A stretch of 64,000 bases of DNA from DASZBX01 sp035943635 (GCA_035943635.1 DASZBX010000057.1:71756-135755), one strand, 5' to 3'. Shown: positions 39,953 to 48,022, numbered from the stretch's first letter. Notes: generated by a model from the sequence alone, not told the origin. Translations and numbers: made by a program.

Positions 39953-41556
39953 CACTCGAGCTCAGCCGAGGCGAGCAGATCTCCCAAAGTACCTGGCCCG
40001 GGAGTTGATAGGGCCTGTCCGGTGTGGCAGGCTCCGGGCCGACTGGGGCGCCGAGGATCCCGATCCGACACACCCAAAAGGTAACCCACCACCCAAATGA
40101 ACTGGTCCATGAGGATCCTTGGGGGTTCCTGGCCCGCCGGAGGCACAGCAGTAGACGCACGCTGACATGGCGACGCACACCAACGCGCGCAGCGAGCGGC
40201 GCGGCAAGCGGGGCAGCGAGCGAAAGCGCCAGCGCCCCAACCAGCGTCAGCGCCCAAGACCAGCGAAAGCGTCATCCCAAACAGCGCCAGCGCGGAGCGT
40301 GAGCGGCAAGAGACGAAAGTGGAAAAGGCCGCCCGGCGGAGGGGGGAGCCCGGCCGGGCGGCGGTGAAAGAGCGGAGCGTGAATTCGGTGCGTGAGCGCG
40401 GTGCGTCAGCACTGGTCTGGCCGTCTAAGCCGTAGCGCCAGTCGATGTTGATGTAGGTGACCATCTTGACGACACCGGACAGGTTGTAGTTGGTACCGAT
40501 GAAGTTGGTCTGCTGTCCGCTGATCGTGCCGTTGGGAAGCGGGCCCACATAGTTCGGCAACGTGGACAGCCGGTTCATGAAGGCCGCGTAGTCGGAGTCG
40601 TTCTGGGTGCCGTTGGCATTCAACGTGGAAGACATGCGTTGCACACCCGACTCGGCGATCATCATTGGTTTGTTGTGCTGCTGCGCGAACCACGTCATGC
40701 GCAGGATGTTGAGATCGATCGGATACTCATGCGCGATCGCATTGACGTTGCCGTTGACATAGTCGTCGTAGTAACCAAGGCAGGTGCGGTCGGAGGTGTT
40801 CTCTTGGCCGTTCCAGTACGTTGTGCCGTTCTCCCAATACGGCTGGCACAAGTCCTGATTGAAGACGCTCAAGCCGATCCAGTCAACCCACTGATCGCCC
40901 GGGTACAACGAAGAGCAGTTCGTGCCGTTGAGACAGTCGAACGCAGTACTGACCTCATAATCCAGCCGCACATAAAAGGTGCTGGACGGATACTGCCTGA
41001 TCGCAGCCACAAGCGCATTGAACTGGGCGTCATACGTCCCCTGGGCGATCGCCTCGGTGGCCTGCTGGGAGGCGGTCTCCTCGTCGCCGTTCTGGCCGTT
41101 CCAGCCGGGCGGATTGTCCTTCCAGTCCACGCCGACCTCGATCCCAGCCCCACGCTGGCCGAGGAAGGCAAGGTAGGTGTGGCACGGACTGCCCTGGCAG
41201 GTGCCGGTGAAGGCGTCGTTGCGGACGCTGTAGTAAACCGGTCCGCCCGCAGGCGACGCGCCAGTGGAACTGGCCAGGTCGTTCCAGGCTCCGGTGTTGT
41301 TCTGCCCCACGAGCAACGTCCGAGTGGGGGATGTTGCGGGGCTGGCGCTCGTGACTGCTGCGCTACCGCTGGGCGCGGATGCGGCGGTGGCGGTGGACGC
41401 GATGGCAGTGGACGCTGCGAACGCGAGGATGGTGGCGAGCAGCAGGCCCCTGAATCTGGCCGTGAACCTGGTCCTGGGCCTGGCCTTGAGCCTGAGCGTC
41501 AACCTCTGCTTGGCGCCGCCGCCGGATCTGGATCCGTTACCGGATGGTCTGGTCAT
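39943..41556 (-). CDS. GH26-like endo-mannanase/xylanase with altered 3' end
   Basis: The open frame spans 537 codons, but only the first ~385 look like a secreted GH26-type enzyme. A signal peptide lies at ~35-60; catalytic candidates are E201 in RLDYEV and E302 in MMIAESG, and PGDQWVDWIGLSVF is a GH26 hallmark. The stretch between YEV and PGDQW seems ~40 residues short compared with what I expect for the family. After VVKMVTYINIDWRYGLDGQTS the frame meets no stop, passes through a terminator hairpin (40328-40362) and runs into the foldback repeat, ending at 39943. A 3' deletion or frameshift probably removed the true end. ATG 41556 follows AAGGAGAGAG. It lies 43 bp after the GH43 remnant. 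Confidence 0.6.
   Translation of the reverse strand: MTRPSGNGSRSGGGAKQRLTLRLKARPRTRFTARFRGLLLATILAFAASTAIASTATAASAPSGSAAVTSASPATSPTRTLLVGQNNTGAWNDLASSTGASPAGGPVYYSVRNDAFTGTCQGSPCHTYLAFLGQRGAGIEVGVDWKDNPPGWNGQNGDEETASQQATEAIAQGTYDAQFNALVAAIRQYPSSTFYVRLDYEVSTAFDCLNGTNCSSLYPGDQWVDWIGLSVFNQDLCQPYWENGTTYWNGQENTSDRTCLGYYDDYVNGNVNAIAHEYPIDLNILRMTWFAQQHNKPMMIAESGVQRMSSTLNANGTQNDSDYAAFMNRLSTLPNYVGPLPNGTISGQQTNFIGTNYNLSGVVKMVTYINIDWRYGLDGQTSADAPRSRTEFTLRSFTAARPGSPLRRAAFSTFVSCRSRSALALFGMTLSLVLGADAGWGAGAFARCPACRAARCARWCASPCQRASTAVPPAGQEPPRILMDQFIWVVGYLLGVSDRDPRRPSRPGACHTGQALSTPGPGTLGDLLASAELECGS
39999..40071 (-). repeat. 73-bp unit, copy 4 (inverted)
   Basis: Reverse-complement copy, 46 bp after copy 3. 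It is the mirror partner of copy 1 in the large palindrome. Confidence 0.85.
40328..40362 (-). terminator. Intrinsic terminator of the original GH26 gene
   Basis: A perfect 10-bp stem (40328-40337 with 40353-40362) and 15-nt loop is followed on the minus strand by CTTTTCC. It lies inside the extended GH26 frame, so the proper stop codon once lay upstream. Confidence 0.65.
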
Positions 41557-41599
41557 CTCTCTCCTTCTTTCATGATGTGTCGGTCCGACCAACGCACGC

Positions 41600-42515
41600 T
41601 CAACGGATCCCGGCGTCATACCGTGCGTAGTCGAAGTCTGCGAAGAATCCGTCGGCGGCCGGGTCCATGACCCACAACCCGAGGAACGCACCCGTGAACC
41701 CGGGATGGTCGCGATCGGCCACGACTCCGGCGTGGGCGGCGTATTCGTCGGACAAGATCGTGGCGTCGAGCACGACGGGGACGGTCTGCCATCCGCGGCC
41801 AACGTCATAGGAGAACATGGCGCGTTCCTCCTCCAACTCCACCCGCAACCGGATCCGGGTCATGCCCGGGTCCAGGTCCACGACCCCGCTGCGTTGCGCG
41901 GTGAGACGGCGGGCGTCCTCGGTGAGCGGCTGCAGTTGCACGCCGCCTTCATGCGTGCGGGTCACGTAGAAGTAGTGCCAGTTGCGAGAGTTGTAGTACG
42001 CAGTGATCCCAGCCAAATGCTGGAACGACTGCGGCCGGCAGTCGACAACCGTCTCCAGGCTGCAATACCGGTGCGTGAGCCGCCGCGCGACCAGGCTGGG
42101 CGTATGTGGACCATGAGGTGACTGCCCACCGAACACACGCAGATGCGAAGGACGCGCGCGCAGATCGAGCCAGCCGGCCTCGGCAGCCCGACGCAGAGTA
42201 CTCCAACGCGGCCCGAGCACCAGCGCATCGAACTCATCCCGCGCAGCCTCCTCGGGAAACGGACTCTGCGGCAGCCTCGGCGCGCCGACTCGTTCGTGCG
42301 GGATGCCGCCGGGGACGCGCGGCCAGCCGTCCTGGCTCCACTCGACCCGCTGGACAGCGGTTTCCCGGCCCAGGACGCACCGGCCGAGCGGCGTGTACGG
42401 CCGTGCGATGAGATGCGCGAGGTACCACTCGCCGGTCTGGGTCTGCACCAGGCTGCCGTGTCCGGCCATCTGCAGGACCAGGTCCGGATGGCCGTGGGCG
42501 GTGACCATCGGAGGT
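41600..42515 (-). pseudogene. 5'-truncated GH43-family glycosidase
   Basis: About 300 codons survive. They begin in the middle of a GH43 propeller (GHGSLVQTQTGEWYLAHLIARP, ETAVQRVEWSQDGWPRV) and continue through the C-terminal XynB-type beta-sandwich (STLRRAAEAG, SLVARRLTHRYCSLETVVDCRP, YYNSRNWHYFYVTR, ADGFFADFDYARY). The N-terminal blades that carry the catalytic base and pKa-modulating aspartate are gone, so the product cannot be active. An ATG at 42508 could start translation by chance. The break joins directly, out of frame, to the 5' part of a sugar-binding lipoprotein gene. Confidence 0.8.
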
Positions 42516-42791
42516 CTGGATCGAGGCCTTAACCGCAGTCTGGGCCTGGTTGAATGCGGAGATCTTCTGGGTCTGGACCGGGTTGAGCGCGCTGTCCTGG
42601 AGGGTCCAGACGGTCAGTCCGCCGGAGGCCGAGGCGCCGGCCGGGCCGGAGGTGCCGCAGGCGGACGCACTGAGCAGCAGGGCGGCTATCCGCCGGGCCA
42701 GCGGGCCCGGGGATCCGGCCGCGCGGGTGCGCGGGGAGCGGGCCGGGCGACCGGTGCGGCTGGAACGGGCGGATCCGAGAGGGGGGTGCAT
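42516..42791 (-). pseudogene. 3'-truncated sugar ABC transporter binding lipoprotein
   Basis: ATG 42791 (GAGG upstream) opens a signal sequence with a lipobox-like LLLSASACG and about 60 residues of a solute-binding protein (GGLTVWTLQDSALNPVQTQ, AFNQAQTAVKASIQT). Homology stops abruptly near 42515, where GH43 sequence begins in another frame. The missing part should include most of the binding protein and probably the two permease genes expected between it and GH43. It is divergent from the LacI regulator, which presumably controlled the lost operon. Confidence 0.75.
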
Positions 42792-42848
42792 GAGGTCTGC
42801 CTCGCACAGGAAGGGAGTGGGCGGCGAGCCGTTACCGCGACGCCGATC

Positions 42849-42867
42849 GAAAGTTTCCGATACTTTT
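42849..42867. promoter_or_regulatory. Candidate LacI operator
   Basis: GAAAGT (42849-42854) and ACTTTT (42862-42867) form an inverted repeat with a 7-bp spacer, between the lipoprotein remnant and the LacI gene. A related GAAACTTTC is at 42983-42991, just before the LacI start, and GAAAGT/ACTTTTC recur at 44317-44348. Confidence 0.5.
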
Positions 42868-43008
42868 GATGGCGAAACCGTAGAGTTTTCGTTCTGCTTC
42901 GTCACCCAGGCGGAGGGAAAAAAGGGGTTACACGGCGCCTCTGGCGCCGATGGCCGCCCTGCCGGGGTCGCCCGGCCGCCCTGAAACTTTCCGGCTAGCA
43001 TGGGGACC

Positions 43009-44073
43009 ATGACGAGTGGCGGAACAGTCGACGTGCATGGCCCGGGGATGACGGACGAGGCGCGCCCGCGGGTCAAGCTCGCGGACATCGCCCGCCAGGC
43101 CGGGGTCTCCACCGCCACCGTCTCCAAGGTGCTCAACGGGAACACGCAGGTGGCGGCCGAGACCCGGGAGCGGGTGCAGGCGCTGCTGGCCGAGCACCGG
43201 TACCTGCGCCGGCGGGCCCGACCGGAGGGCGGCACCGGCCTGATCGACCTGGTCATCAACGAGCTCGACAGCCCGTGGAGCATGGAGATCGTGCGCGGGG
43301 TGGAGGAGGTCGCGCACGCGGCCAAGGTCGGCATGGTCGTCTCGGCCGTGCACGGGCGCACCGCCGACACCCGGATGTGGCTGGAGACCCTCGGCTCGCG
43401 GGCCACCGACGGAGTGATCCTCGCGGTCACCGCGCTGGCCAAGGGCCAGCGCCGCCAGCTCGACGCGCTCGGCGTGCCGATCGTGCTGGTCGACCCGGTC
43501 GGCCTGCCCGAGCCGGGGATACCGGCGGTCGGCGCGACCAACTGGGCCGGCGGAATGGCCGCGACCGAGCACCTGCTCTCGCTCGGCCACCGCCGGATCG
43601 GCATGATCGCCGGGCCGCGGGACATCCTGTGCTCCCGGGCCCGGGTCGACGGCTACCGGGCCGCGCTCGAGGGCGCCGCGATCGGTTTCGACCCGGAGCT
43701 GCTGCACTACGGGGACTTCCAGCACGAGAGCGGCTTCCTCGGCGCGCAGCGGCTGCTGGACCTGGCCGACCCGCCGACCGCGGTGTTCGCCGCCAGCGAC
43801 CTGCAGTCCTGGGGCGTGTACGAGGCGGCCCGGCGGCGCGGGCTGCGGATCGGGACGGACCTGAGCGTGGTCGGTTTCGACGACCTGCCGACCTCCGCCT
43901 GGGCCTGCCCGCCGCTGACCACGGTGCGCCAGCCGCTGGCCGACATGGCCGGGATGGCGGCCCGGATCCTGTTGCAGGGCGCCGAGGTCCTGATGCCGGG
44001 CAGCATGCGGATAGAACTGTCCACGACCCTGGTCGTGCGCGACAGCACCGGGCCGGCGCCGGTCTCGGGCTGA
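43009..44073 (+). CDS. LacI-family transcriptional regulator
   Basis: A 354-residue regulator. Residues ~17-62 contain the LacI helix-turn-helix and hinge (KLADIARQAGVSTATVSKVLNGNTQV), followed by a periplasmic-binding-protein-like sugar domain (LIDLVINELDSPWSMEIVRGVEE, HRRIGMIAG, FAASDLQSWGVYEAARRRGL, VVGFDDLPTSAWACPPLTTVRQP). It probably repressed the divergent sugar-uptake/GH43/GH26 operon, now deleted in part. ATG 43009 has no strong ribosome site; ATG 43048 is an alternative. The gene is intact although its apparent targets are broken. Confidence 0.88.
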   Translation: MTSGGTVDVHGPGMTDEARPRVKLADIARQAGVSTATVSKVLNGNTQVAAETRERVQALLAEHRYLRRRARPEGGTGLIDLVINELDSPWSMEIVRGVEEVAHAAKVGMVVSAVHGRTADTRMWLETLGSRATDGVILAVTALAKGQRRQLDALGVPIVLVDPVGLPEPGIPAVGATNWAGGMAATEHLLSLGHRRIGMIAGPRDILCSRARVDGYRAALEGAAIGFDPELLHYGDFQHESGFLGAQRLLDLADPPTAVFAASDLQSWGVYEAARRRGLRIGTDLSVVGFDDLPTSAWACPPLTTVRQPLADMAGMAARILLQGAEVLMPGSMRIELSTTLVVRDSTGPAPVSG

Positions 44074-44424
44074 CCGCGGGAGCCGGATCCCGCGCCACCC
44101 GTCCCGCCCCGATTCCGCCGTGTTTCACACCCGGCCCGGCTTTCCGTTCCCGTCTCCCGCCCCCGTTCTGCGCCCGGCCGGTGGTCCGACCTCCGGCGGG
44201 AACCCGGCGCGGCCCGCCCCGGGGCCGGGCGACGCGGGGGCGCGACGGACTTCGGCCTCGTTCCGGTGTTGACGTGAGAGTGTCCCCGGCCTACCGTGCT
44301 GCCTTGAAAACACGCGGAAAGTATCTGGACTCATTCCAGAAACTTTTCTTACTCCGCCGTGCCTTCCGCCGGGCGCCGTGCGTGCGGCGGCCGGGCGGCC
44401 GTCCCCTCCCCCTGGAGCAACCCC
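44074..44424. promoter_or_regulatory. Leader region of a lost secreted gene, with LacI-like half sites
   Basis: This 351-bp region has no gene. GAAAGT (44317-44322) and GAAACTTTTC (44339-44348) repeat the operator motif found beside the LacI gene, suggesting that the downstream gene remnant belonged to the same regulon. Confidence 0.4.
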
Positions 44425-44951
44425 GTGAGTGCACGACCGGTGTCGCCGCTGGTAGTGCGGGTTGCTCGAACGGATACTGGGGTGACTCCTCCGTCCAGGA
44501 CAACTCCACGATCCTGAACGACTTCCTGTCGACGATCAAGCAGTGCATCTTCGTGAACGGCACCACGGGTACCTGTCCGACCGGCGGCGCGACCGGACCG
44601 GCGTCGCCGACGAACAACCCGACCACCGCCGCGCCGACGACGAAGCCGCCGACGACCCCGCCGACCTCGCCGTCCACCGCGCCGCCCGGTTCGGGCAGGT
44701 ACACCGAGGGCGCCAGTGGTTCGCAGCTGTGGTTCAAGCCGACCGGCTTCACGGCATCGTCGGTGTATGTGCACTACACGATCAGTGGGCAGAGCCAGCT
44801 GAACTATGCGATGACATGGAACGCGTCTGCTGGTGAATGGCAGCAGCCGATCAGCATGTCGTACGGACAGACCGTGACGTACTCCTTCGACTACACGCCG
44901 ATCGGCCAGTCCTACCAGGACGCCACGCCCAGCTACACCTTCACGGACTAA
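44425..44951 (+). pseudogene. Remnant of a secreted glucan-active protein with C-terminal CBM56-like module
   Basis: GTG 44425 has GGAGCAA at proper spacing and looks like an original start (VSARPVSPLVV), but the conserved sequence downstream is in a different frame: CSNGYWGDSSVQDNSTILND, a Thr/Pro linker and a CBM56-like beta-glucan-binding module (SGSQLWFKPTGF, VYVHYTISGQSQLNYAM, YSFDYTPIGQSYQDATPSYTF). The catalytic domain is missing. An out-of-frame internal deletion near 44440-44470 explains this. A 15-bp hairpin terminator is kept after the stop. Confidence 0.65.
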
Positions 44952-44974
44952 CCCGAGCTGCGCCCACACGCAGC

Positions 44975-45010
44975 ACCGGTCCGCGGTCGCGGCAACGACC
45001 GCGGACCGGT
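44975..45010 (+). terminator. Terminator after the CBM56 remnant
   Basis: A perfect 15-bp stem (44975-44989 with 44996-45010) with a 6-nt loop. Confidence 0.75.
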
Positions 45011-45015
45011 CGCGT

Positions 45016-45174
45016 CTACATATCCCGAGCTTTATCCGGGGCGTGGGCCTTCGACGCGGCCCGTCCTTGCTGCAACCTGTAGACGTTGGCCCCGTAGCTC
45101 GCGACTGCCAGCGCGGCTGACACAATACTGACCACCTGCACGACCGCCGTCCAGGTCGCCGAGGAATTCCTCAC
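45016..45174 (-). CDS. Possible small membrane protein
   Basis: If started at GTG 45174 this encodes 52 residues with one membrane helix (TAVVQVVSIVSAALAVASYGANVY) and a basic, polar tail. GGGGA abuts the GTG, which is too close for a typical ribosome site; ATG 45231 would add 19 residues. No family is recognised and the call rests on hydrophobic pattern and codon bias only. Confidence 0.3.
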   Translation of the reverse strand: MRNSSATWTAVVQVVSIVSAALAVASYGANVYRLQQGRAASKAHAPDKARDM

Positions 45175-45322
45175 TCCCCAGCCGCTGTTATATGCGCGCG
45201 TGCCCGGAGGATGCCGATGGGCACACCACATGTGATGATCAGGAAGGGTGGCAGGCCCGCTGCGGGCGCCGTCCGTACTGGTCGACCATGGGCCGTGAGA
45301 CGACGATGTGAGTGAGGGTGTC

Positions 45323-46309
45323 ATGCGTGCAGTGGTGCTGGAGGAGTTCGGCGGGGCGATGGGCGTGGTCGAGGTCGCGCAGCCGGAGGCCGGGCCCGGC
45401 GAGGTGCTGGTGCGGGTGCAGGCCAGCGGGATCAACCCGCTCGACCTGAAGATCCGCTCGGGCAACGCGGCGCACGCGAAGAGCCGGTTGCCCGCGGTGC
45501 TCGGCCTGGACCTGGCCGGCGTGGTGGTGGACGTCGGGCCGGGCGTCGAGAATTTCGTCGCCGGGGACGAGGTGTACGGGCTGACCGGCGGCGTCGGGCA
45601 GCTGCAAGGGTCGATGGCGCAGTACGCGGCCGTGGACGCGCGCCTGCTCGCGCTCAAGCCGAGGTCGCTGAGCATGACCAGCGCCGCCGCGCTGCCGCTG
45701 GTGGCGATCACCGCCTGGGAGGGCCTGGTGGACCGCGCGGACGTCTCGGCGGGGGACAAGGTGCTCGTGCACGGCGGCGCGGGCGGGATCGGGCACGTGG
45801 CCGTGCAGCTGGCCCGGGCGCGCGGCGCGGAGGTGTTCGCGACCGGATCGGCGGCCAACCTGGAGACGATCCGCGGGTTCGGCGCCACCCCGATCGACTA
45901 CGCCGAGACCACGGTCGCCGAGTATGTCGCGCAGTACACCGGCGGCGAGGGGTTCGACGTCGTCTTCGACACGGTCGGCGGAGCGGTGCTGGACGCGTCG
46001 TTCACGGCGGTCCGCGAGTACACCGGGCACGTGGTGAGCGCGCTCGGGTGGGGTTCGCACAGCCTGGCGCCGCTGTCGTTCCGGGGCGCGTCGTACTCCG
46101 GCGTGTTCACCCTGCTGCCGATGCTCTCCGGCCGCGGCCGCGAGCACCACGGCGAGATCCTCGCCCAGGTCGCCGCGCTCGTCGACGCCGGGCACATCAC
46201 GCCGCTGGTGCACGAGAAGGTGTTCGGGCTCGACGAGTTCGACGCGGCCTACGCGGTGGTCGAGCAGGGCCGCGCGGGCGGCAAGGTGATCATCGGGGTG
46301 GAGCACTGA
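45323..46309 (+). CDS. Zinc-independent quinone oxidoreductase-type MDR alcohol dehydrogenase
   Basis: A 328-residue medium-chain dehydrogenase/reductase. The N-terminal GroES-like domain (SGINPLDLKIRSG, PAVLGLDLAGVV) lacks zinc ligands. The Rossmann domain shows the NADPH motif VHGGAGGIGHVAVQLA. Such proteins reduce quinones or enals, detoxifying reactive carbonyls. ATG 45323 is preferred to GTG 45308 because MRAVVLEEFGG is the usual beginning and GAGGG lies upstream. It is followed after 71 bp by a SixA-like phosphatase gene. Confidence 0.9.
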   Translation: MRAVVLEEFGGAMGVVEVAQPEAGPGEVLVRVQASGINPLDLKIRSGNAAHAKSRLPAVLGLDLAGVVVDVGPGVENFVAGDEVYGLTGGVGQLQGSMAQYAAVDARLLALKPRSLSMTSAAALPLVAITAWEGLVDRADVSAGDKVLVHGGAGGIGHVAVQLARARGAEVFATGSAANLETIRGFGATPIDYAETTVAEYVAQYTGGEGFDVVFDTVGGAVLDASFTAVREYTGHVVSALGWGSHSLAPLSFRGASYSGVFTLLPMLSGRGREHHGEILAQVAALVDAGHITPLVHEKVFGLDEFDAAYAVVEQGRAGGKVIIGVEH

Positions 46310-46380
46310 AAACATGAACATGCGGTAGCGTTTTCGCTCGGGCGGCGCCGGCCGGGCGCCGGACTCGTGGGAGGGCTTTC

Positions 46381-46908
46381 ATGACCGAGTACTCCACCCG
46401 CCGGATCATCCTGGTCCGGCATGCGAAGGCGGTCGAGCCGGACGTCCGGGACCACGAGCGCGCGCTGGCCGGCCGCGGCCGGCGCAACGCCCCGGACGCC
46501 GGTCGCTGGCTCGCGGCCTCGGGCGTCGTGCCGGATCTGGCGCTGTGCTCGACGGCCGCGCGTACCCGGGAGACGTGGAAGCTGCTGTCCGCCGAACTCG
46601 CCGACGCGCCCAGGACCGTGTATGACGAGCGGATCTACGGCGCCAGCCCGGGCGCACTGTTCGCCGTGGTCTCCGAAACCCCGGACGATGTCGCGGATCT
46701 CGTCGTGGTCGGCCACAATCCGGGGATGCACGCGCTGGCGTACATGCTGTCGCGCGAGTCCGCGCAAGCCGAGGAGCTGATCACGCGGATGAACGAGACC
46801 GGCTTCCCGACCTGCGCGATCGCGATCCTGGCGATCGAGGGCGGCTGGCCGGATGTCGTGCCCGGAGCCGGGCGACTGGTCGAGTACTGGACGCCGCGCG
46901 GACAGTAG
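46381..46908 (+). CDS. SixA-like histidine phosphatase
   Basis: A 175-residue histidine phosphatase with the catalytic LVRHAKA near the N-terminus, CSTAARTRETW and the second histidine in VVVGHNPGMHALAY. SixA-type enzymes dephosphorylate histidine phosphotransfer proteins or small phosphometabolites. Length and motif order fit the family. ATG 46381 follows GGGAGGGC. It is the last gene of a short plus-strand group. Confidence 0.9.
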   Translation: MTEYSTRRIILVRHAKAVEPDVRDHERALAGRGRRNAPDAGRWLAASGVVPDLALCSTAARTRETWKLLSAELADAPRTVYDERIYGASPGALFAVVSETPDDVADLVVVGHNPGMHALAYMLSRESAQAEELITRMNETGFPTCAIAILAIEGGWPDVVPGAGRLVEYWTPRGQ

Positions 46909-47191
46909 CGGCGTATCTCAGAGCCCAGCCGGAACGTATCTCAGAGCCGTGCCGCGGGGATGCGCCGCGGGAACGTAACCCGTTCGCATATCCCTGATGG
47001 CTGCCGCCCGCCGGCAGCGCGGAAACACGGCAGAAATCCGCACCACGGAAGGTTTTCGCGGCCGGCCCCCGCGGCCGCGGAAAACCGACCGGAAACCGGG
47101 TCGTCGATCGTTGAACCGTTGTCTCCCGCCGTCCGTGCTACTGATGCCGCGGCGCGGGGCCGGCGGCACGACGACGACAAGGGGAGTGGCG
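46909..47191. other. Intergenic region with a 14-bp direct repeat
   Basis: CGTATCTCAGAGCC occurs at 46912-46925 and 46935-46948, 23 bp apart, just after the SixA-like gene. The remainder precedes a small frame and the ECF gene and must hold their promoter, which I cannot place. Confidence 0.45.
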
Positions 47192-47299
47192 ATGACGGAC
47201 AGGCGCTCGATCGGCCGGGCCGACACGGTGGATCCGGACGGCCGCCCGGCCGAGGTCCCGGCCAGTCTCCGCCGCTCATCCGGGTGCGCCGGGCCGTGA
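47192..47299 (+). CDS. Possible 35-residue leader peptide upstream of the ECF gene
   Basis: ATG 47192 has AAGGGGAG eight bases upstream and opens 35 codons, polar and basic, ending SSGCAGP-stop, 30 bases before the sigma GTG. A translated leader or a leftover of a longer sigma N-terminus are both possible. No similarity is recognised. Confidence 0.35.
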   Translation: MTDRRSIGRADTVDPDGRPAEVPASLRRSSGCAGP

Positions 47300-47329
47300 C
47301 CGGGACGACGACCCTGTGAGCTGATTCGC

Positions 47330-47908
47330 GTGGACTACCGGTTGCCGGCGACTGAACCGATCGAAGGTCGACTCCGTGCCCTGAGCGTGGCTGCCGACAC
47401 CCAGGTCCTGGACGACACGGCCCTGCGACTGCTGTACGCGGAGCACGCCGGCCCGCTGCTGGCGTATCTGCTGCGCCTGACCAGGGACCACGCCCGCGCC
47501 GAGGACCTCCTGCAGGAGACGATGCTGCGGGCCTGGCGCCGGCCGGCCGTATTCGAACCCGAACGCGGCGCGGTCCGCGGCTGGCTGCGGACCGTGGCCC
47601 GCAACCTGGTGGTCGACGACATCCGGGCCCGGGCCGCGCGCCCGCACGAGCGGGAACTGGTCGAGGACGGCCCGCACGCCGGGGACGGGGACGACCCCTA
47701 CGACGCGGCGATCCTCTCCTGGGAGGTGGCCGACGCGCTGTCCGCGCTCAGCCCGCAGCACCGCGCCGTACTGATCGAGGTCTACTATCGGCGGGCGTCG
47801 GTCGGCGAGGCGGCCAAGACGCTGGGAATAGCGCCGGGGACGGTCAAGTCGCGTACGTTCTACGCGCTGCGCGCGTTGCGGGCCGGCTGCCCGACGGGAC
47901 CGTGCTGA
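47330..47908 (+). CDS. ECF RNA polymerase sigma factor
   Basis: A 192-residue ECF sigma factor. Region 2 contains HARAEDLLQETMLRAWRRP and GWLRTVARNLVVDDIRARAAR; region 4 contains SVGEAAKTLGIAPGTVKSRTFYALRALR. The protein ends CPTGPC. GTG 47330 is the first in-frame start with family-like length but has no clear ribosome site; a start about 20 residues later is possible. No zinc-binding anti-sigma gene follows. Regulon unknown. Confidence 0.85.
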   Translation: MDYRLPATEPIEGRLRALSVAADTQVLDDTALRLLYAEHAGPLLAYLLRLTRDHARAEDLLQETMLRAWRRPAVFEPERGAVRGWLRTVARNLVVDDIRARAARPHERELVEDGPHAGDGDDPYDAAILSWEVADALSALSPQHRAVLIEVYYRRASVGEAAKTLGIAPGTVKSRTFYALRALRAGCPTGPC

Positions 47909-48022
47909 TCTCCTTCCGGCGCCCGTGACCGGGCGTCTGAGCGCGCTGGTCTCCGCGGCCGATAGGCTTTGCCCGGAGTCGACGTACCGCGCACATCCAT
48001 TCGTGGTGACAAGGGAGACGCG

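Larger units (their letters stand above)
39014..40172. repeat. 1.16-kb foldback structure: ~445-bp inverted-repeat arms around a ~270-bp loop
   Basis: The left arm (39014-39458) matches the reverse complement of the right arm (39730-40172). The outer ~100 bp are about 95% identical by eye and the inner part about 85%. Each arm contains two 73-bp units in opposite orientation, so each arm can also fold on itself. The loop (39459-39729) holds five GCT triplets and a 10-copy hexanucleotide array. Frames through the arms give the same peptide fragments in both directions, without a start, ribosome site or family match, so the element looks non-coding. The 3' end of the GH26 frame runs into the right arm. 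Confidence 0.85.

Noticed and set aside
39344..39955. Ser-Tyr repeat protein on the minus strand of the palindrome
   Set aside because: The run is only the translation of the CTGTAG array; the frame has no ribosome site, and both palindrome arms give the same peptides in opposite directions.
39115..40071. 73-bp units as tRNA genes
   Set aside because: The length fits a tRNA, but no cloverleaf, T-loop or anticodon arm can be drawn.
39115..40071. Four repeats as a CRISPR array
   Set aside because: Only four units, alternating in orientation, with unequal spacing and no cas genes nearby.
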